Positions 1-12,750 of a stretch of DNA of 64,000 nucleotides are shown here, piece after piece. Both the position numbers and the translations under genes were made by a program. The first letter of the stretch is position 1; each line of letters begins with the position of its first letter. The notes under the pieces were generated by a model. The model was not told the DNA's origin. It did no database searches and saw only the letters and a program-made list of their open reading frames with translations. Source of the DNA: Gordionus sp. m RMFG-2023 (Eukaryota > Nematomorpha > Gordioida > Chordodea > Parachordodidae); assembly GCF_954871325.1 (NCBI RefSeq), contig NC_088776.1:57622954-57686953 (forward strand), written 5' to 3'.

Positions 1-329
1 CATCAGTTACTATTTGTATTATTTTTGCTTTTAAATAGAACTCCTCTTCAATACTATCAATATCAGATAATATTGTTGCCCCAGTATGCTTTTGAGTCAC
101 ATTTCTAGTTGAGGGTAAAATATTTTAATTCAAAATTTTCATCTAAATGATGAAGACTAAATGTGATATAATTTCGACGCTTGAAATGATCGGTCCACAA
201 ATCAAAAGTGATAGAACTAAATTTTGGTCCAGATTCAATCAAATTTAAAACATGCACCTTCATAGATAAATAAACATCGTCTAGTGTATCCCGACTAATG
301 GTTGTTTGGAAATTCTGACGAGGAATCAA
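1..329 (-). pseudogene. hAT transposase fragment, cut by the window edge
   Basis: Minus-strand codons from 329 down to about 107 read as the central part of a hAT transposase: a block ending in IESGPKFSSITFDLWTD, then YITFSLHHLDENFELK. In this family the block carries the first catalytic Asp (the D of FDLWTD). A stop interrupts the frame near 107. The protein resumes in another frame (LPSTRNVTQKHTGATI) and runs off the window start, so this copy is broken. No BED finger or dimerization domain is seen here. It is a DNA transposon relic, not a host gene. The family call is firm; the element boundaries are unknown because one end lies outside. Confidence 0.75.
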
Positions 330-534
330 TTATCTTATATTTCTAATTTTTGAACAATTTATTTTTTAATAATCATTTTATATAAATTTTAAACCTTTAG
401 AAAGTCTGTCATTCCTTTATTGTTTATAGAATCAAATGGCATTAAATCTAAGCAGACATCAAAACATAATTTCGCCTTATTAGATTTCATATTTATTTTA
501 AACATTAGAAAGATATATAAAAACATTACAATAG

Positions 535-835
535 TTAGGGCTAGAATGAAACAAATTAAATTAGATATAGTATTAACTTTCAAAATAAAGCTTTACATAA
601 TTAATTTAATAAATTGTATATTAAGTTTATATTTTAAAAGATATTTTAAAACAAAATAATTAGAGCTGGAATGAAACAAATTATAAATTTGATTTAGTTT
701 AACCTTTCTAATAAAGTTTTAAAAAATTATATATTAAATAATACTTTAAAAAGATATTTACAAAACACAAAATAATAAGGGCTGGAATGAAACAAATTAT
801 AAATTAGATTTAATGTTAGTATTCAAATTAAAATA
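535..835. repeat. Three tandem units of about 120 bp
   Basis: The phrase AGGGCTGGAATGAAACAAAT, with small changes, recurs at about 538, 661 and 779. Each copy is followed by similar AT-rich sequence ending in AAGATATTT..AAAACA. This is an AT-rich direct tandem repeat, possibly subterminal sequence of the neighbouring hAT relic. No coding content is seen. Confidence 0.7.
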
Positions 836-881
836 ATAATAATTTAATATATAAATATAATTAATATGCTTTCTAAAAATT

Positions 882-992
882 ACACACGCCGCGCCGCCGC
901 CATAATAAAAATCGGCGGCGAGCCGGCTCGCGCCACTGATCTTAATCGGCGGCTTTTCCGGCGTGAATAAAAACGCCGGCGGCGCACAGGTC
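882..992. other. GC-rich island with GGCGGC/GCCGGC repeats
   Basis: About 110 bp of GC-rich sequence stands out in AT-rich surroundings. It holds repeated GGCGGC and GCCGCC words and short inverted repeats (TCCGGCGTGAATAAAAACGCCGG). It may be a transposon end or a small structured element. No RNA gene or reading frame is recognised. Confidence 0.4.
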
Positions 993-1479
993 TAAATATA
1001 CCTAGATATTATTTTTTTAAAACTATGAATTTTGAGAAAATTTTAAAATCTATTTTTAATAATAAAAATGATAATTAAAGATAGTTCCATGTGGGTTATG
1101 GGAAATAATTAAAATCTAAATCTTTGATAACCATATAAGTACACTAATTTTTTGGCGAATTTGGTTTGTATAACAAATTACTGCAATTCGACTCAAAAGT
1201 AAACAGGTGAACTATTGAGCTTACCAGAGCCAACTCCTGAACTGACACAAGCCAATTTCTGAATCGACGGGAACCAACTCATCTAGTCGGCTTGAACCTA
1301 AGTCAATCTTTACGCCTTTAGGACAGACCCCGGTGAAATTTATTTATTAAATAAATATATACGACCCACAATTTTTTGATGATATATGAAATAAAAATCA
1401 CTAAAACAAATTCTTAAATAAATTTATATTCCCGGTCCTAGAAGGTAATTATTTGAATTCAATGTTAATTATTTCATTA

Positions 1480-2455
1480 ATATTTTGAGTTCGCGACTCG
1501 AGCCTGCATTGCAATATGGAATCATGAATAATGCAATTTCTTTGAAAAACAGCCATATGGCATGTTTGATAAGAATATTTCATTACGATCTTTTTTGGCA
1601 TAATTATCTCTCTAATAATGTGATAAATTTAAGAAATTCTTCACTAAAAACACCAATAGCATTGATGACAAGACAAGTAGGATAAATTATGTTAGCGATG
1701 CTGGATATTTAGTCATTTTCAAGATTTCTGCCGAATTAATTGATGAGGCATTTCTGCTGGATCGCGCGAAAAATTGATGAATGTGTAATCCCAAGCTACT
1801 GGAAGACCAAGACATTAGGGGAATACCATCGGGTACTCTGTTGATACTTGAGCATAAATGATTGTGCTCTAGGGCATTTGGTATGTTGGCGAGCTTTTGA
1901 GATTAGATATGCATGTTAGGTCTTTGGAATCAGATGATAAAGAACAATTAATACATTTAGAAGAAAGTGATATAATCGCAGCTAAGATACGAAATAGTTA
2001 TGCGAAGTTTTTCGTTGCGAGATTTTGCTAAGTATAAAAAGCCCTTCGTAGCCCGATTTAGAATTCAGAATAACTTGTCTGACATTATTCTAATGAATCA
2101 CTCGATAAGAAATAATCAACGGAGTGAGATACTGGAATATCCCATGCTTTCTGAAGGGTAAATGTGGGTCTGCTAACGCCAGGTTGACAATTGCTTACCT
2201 AAGTGTAAATAGCGCTTTCTAGGTCACGATAATGACCAGTAAGGATCTTTGAAATGCTTAATATTGAAGAGATAAATGCAGAACAGAGAGGAGGTATGAA
2301 GACAAAAACAAATCCAGCCATTTTTACATGGATAGCGCCTGGAGCCATGATTTGTCTGAAATTTTATATTGACAATAGCCTTCAGCATTTTGCGGATATG
2401 CAACTCATGCCTGGACAGCAGATCTTTAAAATGAAAGATTGGTGATGATTTCATA
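1480..2455 (+). pseudogene. Decayed coding-like patch, family unknown
   Basis: This kilobase is clearly less AT-rich than its flanks. Its plus-strand frames hold several protein-like stretches in different registers: one around 1630-1775 (DDKTSRINYVSDAGYL, then SAELIDEAFLLDRA), one around 1890-2030 (SLESDDKEQLIHLEESD, then AAKIRNSYAKFFVARF) and one at 2254-2445 (IFTWIAPGAMICLKFYID). They cannot be joined by obvious splice sites, and stops separate them. It could be an old pseudogene or a transposon protein relic. I do not recognise the family. Confidence 0.3.
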
Positions 2456-2459
2456 GAAT

Positions 2460-4420
2460 CATGTTGAAATAATTTTTAAATAGAAAAAACGCCTGATGGG
2501 AGTGATTCATTTAAAATTGGCTGTATTTCTACTAGATTAGAATAGGGTTTATCTAAAAAGATCTTAATATCAGTGACACCGCCAATTAGAGAACCAAGAT
2601 AAGTAAGTTCCTGGATGAATAACTAGAAGTGAGTAAATGACAAGTGATATTAGTTCAAATTTTATTAATTATTAAAATAAATAAATTTACATGATATTTA
2701 TAAAAATATATTTAAAGGAAAAATAATATCAAGTTAAAATAATAGAATATTTCAATACAATTTTTTTAAATTTTCTCTCTTTGATCATTTTAAAATATGC
2801 AAAAAGTTTAATATTTATAATTACATTTCATAGTTATATGTTTAAATAAATTTATTATTCCAAAATAAAAGGTAAATAACTTATATCCATTCTTATTTTT
2901 TTCATTAAGATATGCCTTTAGAGTATGTTATAAGTGAAAGATGGACAAAACAGCTTATGCATTTTCAGGAAAAGGGGGGACTATAGGTCAAAAAACGATA
3001 TTGAAATGTGTAGGATCATATAAATGGAAGGTAAGCCAAGACGTTCGCTAAGGTCGGTGTCATACACACGGAAAAGTCATTCTTCGCATACAAATAAATA
3101 ATCAAATACTAGATGGTACTGAGGTGAATTAAACTTAAAGACGGTCGTTGCCTATCACAAAATGCGTCATAGCGCAATTTTTTCTTCAAATAATATATTA
3201 GACTGCAGAGATTATTTACTATATAAAAATAAAATATTGACTGATTTTGAAGGTTGGATTAATGCCGAAGATTGATATCGGAGTGGACTTTTCCCATTCT
3301 ACAAAATCCCCACATGAAAAAAGATTCCATATATTATCAAATGACAACTTCTCCATCTGAAATGCCCAATTAAATAACAAATAAGTATCTTATTAGTTTA
3401 AAATAAATTAAAAAATATAAATCATTTTGAGAACAATTTTAAGTGTCCAATTTTTAAAATAATGACTAAATAACGATATTTAATTTAAATTTAGGGAACT
3501 CTTTAAAAATAAAATTATACATATTTATTCCAAAAGTTTCCAGGTATTGTTTATTTGGCTATAATTGAATTTGTTACTATTAACAAATATATATTTTTTA
3601 TGAAATCTTGCAGTTAGAACATTTTGAAAATGATCTTAATATTGTATCTAAATATTTAAGAAAATCTCCTAGATCCACATTTTTAAACCATGCCTCAAAA
3701 AAATGAAGTAATATTAAGTGATTAGTATTTGCAATATTTAAATATGAAACTTAAAGTAGCGTTTGTAAGACTTTTGAAAAACAGGCGAGCTTCCATACAT
3801 AATTCAACACATGAATTAGTCTAGTCCATTTGTTTGAAGGAGAAAAAAATTATCAAGTGTCGTCTTTCAGTCATTTTTTTTGGGTAAACTTATAGTATTT
3901 TTTAATGTCAAATCAATCAAAAATTTAAAGTATTCCTGCAAAATCCCTGTTCAAGATCTGAAATTTAAAAATATTTTAGGGCGGGTTCTGGCCCAAAAAT
4001 TAAAGGGGCCAAAGGCTCGAAAATTTTTAGAGTGCCACTCGTATTTATTTTTTTCTACAGTAACCGGATGTCTTTTTGCCATTTTTTTCTCCATTTTTTG
4101 TAACATAACAATCTGCGTTCATATTCACGAAAAGATGGCATTTCAAATCGTTTTAAGGGATTGTAATATAATTCAAATTAAATATTTATTTTAAAATGGC
4201 GAACAAAAAATAAAATAAATATTTCTATCACATGATTAAAAAATAAAACAATTATATTAATCCATTTCAAAATAATGCGAAAATAAATGAATATTTTAAA
4301 ATTAATTTGTAAAGGTGGGTTTTCGTATTAAGAGGTCGCGTTTAGAAAACAAGCTAAAAAGACCCTGTTGTCCTTGGGCCACCATATGTTATTTGCGAGA
4401 AACGTAAACTTGAAGATTTA
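2460..4420. other. AT-rich intergenic stretch, nothing recognised
   Basis: Mostly AT-rich sequence downstream of the BCNT gene. One 104-codon open frame near 3880-4194 is low in complexity and has no family resemblance. No RNA gene or bounded transposon was found. Confidence 0.5.
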
Positions 4421-4427
4421 AATTTTT

Positions 4428-7400
4428 TTATGATGGCTTGTATCTCAGTTTCTTTTGCGCTTCATACTGTCTTATTTCTGCGCGGTTCAAGAAAGACATT
4501 CTATCCACGTAACTGTCCTTGCCTTTGGCAAAACTATCCAAATCTTTCCTGAAAAGTTCTGATTCAACATTATCTTCGAGTTGCGAATTATCGGTCGAAC
4601 CAGGTTTATGAAGCCCGCCGGCTGTCGTTTGAAACTCTTCCCAACTTTTTTGAGTCATTTTTAGGATACTGGATTTGGATTTTCGTTTGTTACCGGAGAA
4701 TTGAGACAATTTGTCCAGACTAATGTTATTTCCGGTTTTGCTACCATTTTTGAGAATTATGGATGAAGAAGATGTGCGAAGTTTATTCTCGGTCGTTTGA
4801 GGGAGATCATTAAAAAGGCTCTTATGAATGGCGGGAGTTGTGGTGGACGAATTTGATGCGTTATTTGTGGGTAGATCGGAAAGATTTTCACTTACTGACG
4901 TGCTTGAAGGAGCCATTATTCTTAAATTTGTAAAACAATTGATTTATTATAAAAATGTTCGGGTATGACTAAAATACGAATATTCACGAATTCGCATTAG
5001 TGTTATTAATTATCCGGGCCCAACCCAAATAAGTGGGCACATTTAGTCGATATTGGGAATAAATTTTTTTATAAATCGAATCCTCCAAAATAAGTCGAGT
5101 TCTTAGGCTGAACCCCGCTACTATTTAAAAGCACCGGTTCGAATACACCGGAAATTCAAAAAAAAAGGAATATGTGTCACATATATACATCGTCGAATGG
5201 GTGAGGATTATAGTGTTCTAAAGTGTTGTTAAAAGGCTAGATTTAGGCCGATTTTTAAAAAGGGCTAACTCAACATTATAGCCAGGAAAATATGGCCTAA
5301 GCTTCGAGCATTCGCCAATAGATGTTCAATCCAATGTGCCATTTATGAGCAAAATCTTTAGGCTTGCATAATATTTTTTTGGGTAAAATAACGAGTTAGC
5401 CGTTTTTAAAAATCGGCTCAAATTGAGCCGTTTAACAACACTTCTATATCCACTTTTTGCGGTCAGGTATACCCTACGGAATCGGGCCAAGTAAAAGAAA
5501 ATAACTGGGTGGGAGAAGTCGATACGAAAAAATAAATATTGCAGATCTTAAACTTATAGTATTATGATAACGCAGGAAAAATGAAAGTATGATTTTAATT
5601 AACATTATTTTTTTTTAAGTTCTATTTCTTATTTTCCATTTTTCAATCTATTCACACATTAATATTATAAAAAAAAAAATCTACTTTCTTCTCAGCCCTC
5701 TGACAAGAACGAAATTTTTTAGTGTTTATTGTTTTTTTTATCAATTTTATTGAAATACATGCAAGTAATACAGTTTTTCTAAAAAAGATTTTTCACCCCT
5801 CACACTCTTTTTTACGTTTTAAAAGAAAAAAAAATATTAAAACTGTCGAGATAACTGTATGAGTAGTAAAAGTAATAACAATTTCCGGTAATATTAATTA
5901 CTTTAGTTTAGTATTGTTAAACTGCTAACCCAATTTTTTATCCAAAAAATAGAGATTTTGCCCGTAGATGACAGAGAGGTTTGGACAATTTATTAACGAT
6001 ATCTCGAGGCGTGTGTGATATTATTTTTGCTAAAATTATCGAAATTTAGCCATTTAAACAATACTACTTTAGCTTTATTTGTTATATATATATGTGTGTG
6101 ACGTTATGGGATATGCAATTCATGATGATTTAGAATATAGATTTCACATTATTTACTCAAGAGATTTTTTAAATTTGAAAATCTGATTTAATCTAAAATG
6201 CATTCAGGTATGTGTAGAGTAGTATTGTTTAATGGTCCCATTTAAAAAAACGCACGTTGAAGATTTTAGCCAAAATAATATTATGTATGCCTTGCGATTT
6301 GGCAAATAAGAGGTCAAAACCTTTATGCAGGCTTATACAAATTATTATTTTCGCTAAAATTTTAGTGGGGCTGTTTTTAAAAAATCGACACAAATCAGGA
6401 GTAACACCAGTGTAGAATAACCTACAGAATTTCAGCCATAAACCTTTATGTATACATAATCAGATTGTTTAAATTTAAATATCGGCTTCAGAAAATGATT
6501 TAAAATTTGGGATTCCAATACAAGATATGAATACTATTCCATGTCAAAATCGATTCAAGGATTTGACCAGCCCTTATTTAAAAAAAAATTAACGCAACTT
6601 GGTGTTGATATTGTAAAAATTTTAAGGCTCTAGCCCAAATTGAAGCGTGAATGGCTCTCAAAGTCAAATCCAGTTGGGATCTCAGTTATAAGTCAAATTA
6701 CTTGATAAATTTGGTACAAATGTATAAATTTAATACTTATATGTAGTGTTGTAAACGAACGCGTTCAAAATGAACGCTTTTGTGAACGGTTCGTTTTTTT
6801 GAAAAAAATGATGAACGGCGTTCCTTTTATTTTTGACGAACTTTGAACGTGAACGCGTTCCTTTTTTATGACGAACGCGTTTGAATTTAACCTTCGTTCA
6901 ATTTTAAAAATACTTTTTATTTTTATTCATTTGAAAAATTTATTATTTCCGAATTTTTTTAAAAAAAATGTATTATTTATATTTTTTAATCGGCTGTGTA
7001 TTTCCTTTTCACATCTTAATTTTTTAACAAATAGTTTATTAATTTGAATATTTTTGTTTATATTTTAATTTAATAGATTAGAATAAGCATGGATATTATT
7101 ATTTAATCCTCATCACCTGATTCTAAAAATCCAAAATCAGATGAATTATCATTACTATATCCAAATATGATAAATGTTTTACATTAACATCCTATATTGA
7201 AAAAACTAATCCAATGCTTACCAAGTGTAAAATGTGGTCAAAAAGTATTATATTGTCAAAATCTCCAAGTTCCAATTTAAAACGACATTTGATTTTAATA
7301 TTAATTATTTGATTTTATATGATGTAACTAAGTTAAATCATTAAATTTGAACAAATAATGCATTTGGGATATTTGACCCCAAAACGATAGATATTTTAAA

Positions 7401-9280
7401 ATTAGAAAAATTAGTGGCCTGGTCAACCATTGATAGATGCCGTATTAAATGGGATTAATAAAAGGTATTAAACCTATCACTCTCAATTAATTACATATAT
7501 TTTATTTTTTTAAAGATTTGAACATATATATATAAGGATCAATATGTTCTTTCTGCAATTATACATCCAGCATTCAAACTTCAATGGTCATAGATAAAAC
7601 TTTCACAGAACAAACCTATTAAAAATAAACTTATAGCTTATTGAAAAAAATGCTTTGAAAACCCTAGAGAACGTTCATTTCGAGATATCCTTTTTTTGTC
7701 GAGAGTAGAGAATGGATTGGAAGAGGATAACTTATCTCAATTTTTTGCAAATTAATTCTACACGTTAAACGAGCTGTCTATTATGTACCGCAATCCCCTC
7801 ATCTGCCCCTCTAGAGTGTGTTTTTAGGCTAATGCCGTATTAACTGGCAAGTGTTCCTGTCTATCAGATAAATATTTTGAAAACAATTGTTATTAAAATT
7901 TAATAAGAAAAATTTTTATAAATAAAAATATCTTTTTATTTACTATATTATATTATATTTATAATTATATTATCAAAATAAAACTATATTATTTTTTAAC
8001 ATGGATAAAATTATTTAAATTTTAAAAAAATTTATCATAAAATTTTGAATGGTTTTATGAACGTGAACGTGTTCCTTTTTTGAACATGAACTTGAAGGTG
8101 TTCAATTTTTGTCAATGAACATTAAACGCATTCGATTTTTTTGAAATGTTTATAGCACTACTTATATGTGTATAACTGATATATTACATATATGATTATC
8201 TATCATTTAAAAGCTATTGTTAGAAATAATTATCATATATGATAAAAATAGGCATTGAAATAAAACAAACTTTCTTATTTGAACTTCATTTTTTGAACAT
8301 TATAAAAAATAGTCAAAAATGCAAGGCTTATAATAAAAAAATATTAAATCTGAGCTAGATCAAGATTAAAATGTCTATCCCACAGGTATAAATTATATTG
8401 CCCAATAATTATGCATTATAAAATATTAAAAAGATAATACACTCTATATTTATGGTTTTCATTCACAAAATTATGAAAAACAAAATAATTTTAAATTTCT
8501 TCATTCTAATTCCTACATAAACCTCTAAGCATATTTCAAATAAACATATCTAGTAAGTTTCATTGTCCTAATTGGGGTCAAAATACTTAAAAATTTGCTT
8601 CATAAAACTGTAATGAAAATTTAAAAAAAATAATTATTTTTGATTTTCCATTATAAAAGGTTAAAACTTATTTATGTAGAAAACAATTTTTTCAGAAAAA
8701 TGTCATAAGGTTTTGCAATGTAGCTAACAATATTTGTGTAATCAGTAATAATAAAAAAATTTATGATTTACTTTGTGGCATTGTCAAGTTTCTTTAAATC
8801 ACATGTGGTATTTGACTCAACATTTTTCTATATAAATATTCTGAAATAAAATATATGTATAATAATAGTAGCTAACCTTTACATAGGATGCTTCTTTATT
8901 AACACAATTTAGAAAATTTGACCATAACTCATTGGGTAGCTTATTTTTATTTAATTTATCAATATCATTTTTATCTTCTATAAGATTCAAACTTCGATTG
9001 ATTAAAATATTTGATTTAGTTGTCTTTGAGTTACGTTTTCTTTTACATCTTTTTGTTTTATTGATTAAGACAGAACTTTAAAAAAAATTGATTTTTTGAC
9101 AAATTTAGAGTATATACTTATTATCTTCTGTTTCATCCTCTAAAATGTCATCTTCGGCCTCCTCGCTTAAATCATTATCTTCAGCTTTATAAATATATTA
9201 ATTATGAACAATAAAATGAAATATTTACGCTGTGGTATATAATCTTCATCACTTGATTCCGAAAAATCGTTTTCAATCAT
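4428..9280 (-). CDS. CFDP1: Craniofacial development protein 1 / BCNT (Swc5, Yeti) family, 5 exons
   Basis: BCNT proteins are nuclear subunits of the SRCAP/SWR1 remodeller that deposits histone H2A.Z. Exons on the minus strand: 9280-9229, 9184-9118, 9075-8877, 8827-8772, 4920-4428. All junctions are GT/AG, the phases match, and the total is 867 nt (288 aa plus stop; human CFDP1 is about 299). The N-terminus has the acidic start typical of the family (SESSDEDYIPQ), then Glu/Asp-rich and Lys/Arg-rich stretches and the family motif LPNELWSNFLN (human DELWASFLN). The last ~80 residues match the BCNT-C domain: SWEEF, KGKDSYVDRMSFLNRAEIRQYE. Introns 1-3 are 44, 42 and 49 bp; intron 4 is 3,851 bp and full of transposon DNA. 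A further small exon in intron 4 is not excluded, but none is needed. Starting at the ATG at 4916 would lose the N-terminal half. Confidence 0.88.
5222..5442. mobile_element. MITE, AGTGTTGTTAAA family, in BCNT intron 4
   Basis: It starts AGTGTTGTTAAAAGGC and ends GAGCCGTTTAACAACACT, giving imperfect terminal inverted repeats, and has no coding capacity. Close relatives lie at 25970-26189 and 52676-52894. Shared internal phrases are AAAAATCGGCTC, GGCTAACTCAA and GCTTGCATAATATTTTT. The terminal sequence suggests a hAT-driven non-autonomous element. No convincing TSD is seen for this copy. Confidence 0.75.
5910..6065. mobile_element. Decayed MITE, AGTGTTGTTAAA family
   Basis: It begins AGTATTGTTAAACTGC and ends in TTTAAACAATACTAC, with family-like interior (GAGGTTTGGACAATTTATT, ATCTCGAGGCGTG). 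It is an older, shorter relative of the 5222-5442 element and lies in the same BCNT intron. Confidence 0.5.
6220..6413. mobile_element. Decayed MITE, AGTGTTGTTAAA family
   Basis: It begins AGTATTGTTTAATGGTC and ends GGAGTAACACCAGTG, with the interior phrases GGTCAAAACCTTTATGCAGG and TTTTCGCTAAAATTTTAG. It is probably a third, worn copy in BCNT intron 4. Confidence 0.4.
6744..8160. mobile_element. Dead hAT element with exact 8-bp TSD, in BCNT intron 4
   Basis: The element is flanked by CTTATATG at 6736-6743 and 8161-8168, the 8-bp duplication typical of hAT insertions. Ends are TAGTGTTGTAAACG and GTTTATAGCACTA, with subterminal repeats of GAACGCGTTC. Inside, around 7780-7900, a worn version of the hAT C-terminal dimerization domain can be read with stops (CLSDKYFEN). 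Around 7195-7285 a worn finger-like stretch is seen (KCKMWSKSII). It is too decayed to be active. Confidence 0.8.
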
Positions 9281-9733
9281 ATTCTTAATGAGTGAACATT
9301 AAATTTGTTTATCAAATAAACAAAATATTGTCCGGTTTACAACTTTCAATTTATATTTTCAAAAATAATAAATAAAGAATCTCAATTACAGTTTTACAAT
9401 TCTATAAATAAAAGGTATTTGTTGGATTTTCTTTCATTCAGAAGGTTTTTTTTGAAACTCATTATTTATATAGTATTCCTTTTTATTTTACTATTTCCAT
9501 GGGTTGAAATTAATTTTTATAAGCTTTTAAATATTTTTATATGATATTTAAAACTTGCAAGACAATTTTACTAAAGAAAATTATACATAAAAAATAACTA
9601 AACAATTATATATAAAATTAGAATTAAGAAAAGGTTATATAACTAACATTTTAAAGAAGCCAACGTTTATAAATTTGTTAAAAATAAAAAAAGCTTCGAC
9701 GATACTAAGGACTCTAAAGATATTATAATATAA

Positions 9734-11569
9734 CAGTGGCGAAGCGTCCATAGAAGCAAGGGAAGCATTGCTTCCCTTGAAATTTTTCTTACAAAATTTT
9801 TAAATAAACTTAATATAATCTTTGTACTATGCTAAATAAACTAAACTGACTTCGTTAATAAAATTAATATAATTTTTATAACGATAAAAAGATTAATATA
9901 ATTTTTATAACGTTAAAAAGATTTATATAATTTTATAACGTTAAAAAGAATAATATAATTTTTATAAAGTAAAAAAGAATAATATAATTTTTATAACGTT
10001 AAAAAGAATAATATAATTTTTATAACGTTAAAAAATTAATATTTTTACTATATTAAGAAATACTATTATTTTTACTACGTTAAAAAAGTTATTATTATTT
10101 ATACTACGTTAAAAAATTTACTATTATTTTTACTACGTTAAAAAAAATATACATGAGGGAAGCAAATTTAATATTGCTTATTTTTTTTAATAAATAAAGA
10201 GAAAATCATGCCATGGTATGTAATTTTACCATTAAAAAATAAGGATTGGGGAAGCGAATAAAAAAATGCTTATTTTTTTAATAAATAAAAGAGAAATTTT
10301 TTTATATAATATTTTTTTCCTTACTGTTTTTAAATAAAAAAAATTTTCGTTTTTAAAATCCTTAATTAATATTTAATAATTGTAATTGTATTATTGAAAA
10401 TTTATTAACATTATCATTTAGCTCAAAAAATTTTGATGCGAAAAAATTGATTATTGAAAAAGGAAGACCAAAACCAATTTTACAAAACTTAAAAAAAAAA
10501 TCAAAACTGGCATCCGTAATTTTTCTATCGATAAATATGAAAAATATGAATGACTCACTAGATGTGAATTTTCTAATTCTCTATATTGTTGGTCATTCCT
10601 ATTATTCCCAAAGGAAAAATATGTTTGGAATGATAAATATTTTCGGATATGAATAATTTTTTGAGGCAGTTAAACGGCAAAGAATCAACCTCTCATTTGC
10701 AGTCGATGATTCAATTAAAAACATTTGGCCAAAATTGTATTGAAAATATGATAGATTCGATGCGCAAAATATCAATCGAACAGCATAATTCTAAAGTCAA
10801 ATCAAATAAAGAAATATAGATCAACTCTATGTGTTTTCTTGAAATTCAGCGTATTCCGTGGTAATGATGAATAGAGGAAATTATATTGTATTAATTAATT
10901 TGCTCACGGAAGAAAATTTACTATTTAAACATCATTTAGAAATAGTGCAGTTTTTATTGTACTATCAAGCAATATTCACAATGATTTGATTAATTCTATT
11001 TCATATGTCTTGCACCAAAAAATATCAAATTCGTCGAAATGTTAGATATTAGTAAATTACAAATAATCAATTTCTCAAAATATTAATTAGAAAATTTAAA
11101 CGACACTTATTCTCAATTTTTTGAGTTACACATACTGGAAACCGAATTAAAGGTAGTGTTTCGAAATGTTAAATTTAGAAAGAAAAGATTGTTATAGAAA
11201 TACTTGAATTTTTAATATGCACCGATTTGATGAAAAGTTTTAAAGAGTTTTTTAAATTCATCTTAACTTTGGCTTCAACAACAGCAAGTGCAGAATGGAG
11301 TTTTTCATCTTTAAAAAGAATCAAATCTTATTGCAGAAACAGGATGAGCCAAAATCGATTATCGAATCTATCTTTGATTTCTATTGAAAAAAAATTATTA
11401 AAAAATTTAAAATCTAGCGATAACTTTTATAACGCACTACTTGATCATTTTACTCAAAAACAAAGACCATTTATTTATAAATCTTAATGTTTTTATGGTT
11501 TGAGTTTGACTAAAATAAAAATATTTTTTTGATTGCTTCCCTAGTAGTAAACTTGACGCTTCGTCACTG
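9734..11569 (+). mobile_element. Dead hAT element (ZMYM/TTF-type transposase) with exact TSD
   Basis: Flanked by TAATATAA at 9726-9733 and 11570-11577. Terminal repeats are CAGTGGCGAAGCGTC and GACGCTTCGTCACTG. The interior holds transposase relics on the plus strand, including the C-terminal dimerization block at 11227-11487 (LASTTASAEWSFSSLKRIKS). Many stops lie between this and the upstream part near 10447-10656. It lies between the BCNT and HMGXB4 genes. Confidence 0.85.
9855..10145. repeat. Minisatellite of about 28-bp units inside the hAT element
   Basis: About ten imperfect units of the type AATATAATTTTTATAACGTT followed by AAAAAG lie near the 5' end of the 9734-11569 hAT element. Unit length varies slightly and drifts to ACTATTATTTTTACTACGTT towards the right. 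Confidence 0.8.
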
Positions 11570-12750
11570 TAATATAATACATTTTAAAAACAAAGTAGTC
11601 ACTTTTAAATATCCTGAAGATTTTAAGAGGGAGAAACGGAACAAGATGTAAATAAGTCAATTTTTAAAAAAAATATCGAAATTGTAAACATTTAAAACAA
11701 TATAAATGACGAGTAAATTTTCTGCACTTAAACAAGATAGCTGCAATAATATGAAAAGAAATATAATTAGAAAGAGTCATTTATTCAAATGAATCGAAAA
11801 GCTACCATTTAAATTATTTTTTTATAAACTTTTATTTTTTGGTAAATATAAAATTTTTCTATCTAAAAGTGGCTGTAATACTTGATTATATTTACCTAAC
11901 TTGTAAAATGTGATTTTTTCTACCCTCTCATCTTAATCACTTATTGAATAAATTATGCTATCATAAATCCTCCTTTATAAATATAACAAATTATAAAACG
12001 ACAAACATTAAGCCTCAACGGAGATAACTAAGATGCAAATATATTTAATAATTCAAAATAGTACGTTACCAAATACCACCTCTATTTTTTCTCATATAAA
12101 TTATTGGGCTTGGGCGGGGGGATATTTATTATTTAATTAAGGTCTCTAATCATTTTTTTGATCTATGTATGACATTTAATTTTTCAAATTATAAAGTTGA
12201 GGACGAAAAAAAATTCTAGGGGTATCCAGTCATGGGCAATATATTAATGTTAGATGGTTTAAATAGTTAATGAAAAAAAAAACTTACAATTTTAAGATGA
12301 CAATCGCAACCTTAAACTGTCATTTTCAATATTTTATGAGGGAGTTTTTACAATTTCTAAATATGTTCAATTTATAAAATGGGTTTTTAAAAAAATTAAA
12401 AAGTTTCAATGGCAATTTAAAAAATATATAATTATGAGCATTCATGATTTCATTAATGTCTATTCAGCAATTTCAATTTAAATGAAAGACTCAAAATATT
12501 CGATAACTATTGATTTATTAGAAATCTATTATATTAAATAGCATATTTTCTTGTGAATTACTTAAATTATTTAAATATCTACAAATATATCATAAATAAA
12601 AACATGTTATGTGGAAAATGATATATTTGAAATATAATATATTACATAATAATGAATGATAAGGATAATATATAAATATAATTTGTATGCATTATTATAA
12701 TTTAAATTATAAATTTAAAAGTAAAAAAATAACAATAAAATTGAATTTAT

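Noticed and set aside
882-992. GC island as an rRNA or tRNA fragment
   Set aside because: No conserved rRNA words or tRNA folds; it is only GGCGGC-type repeats.
4428-4916. Single-exon BCNT gene starting at the ATG at 4916
   Set aside because: Conserved N-terminal exons with matching phases lie at 8772-9280, and an acceptor AG immediately precedes the exon at 4920.
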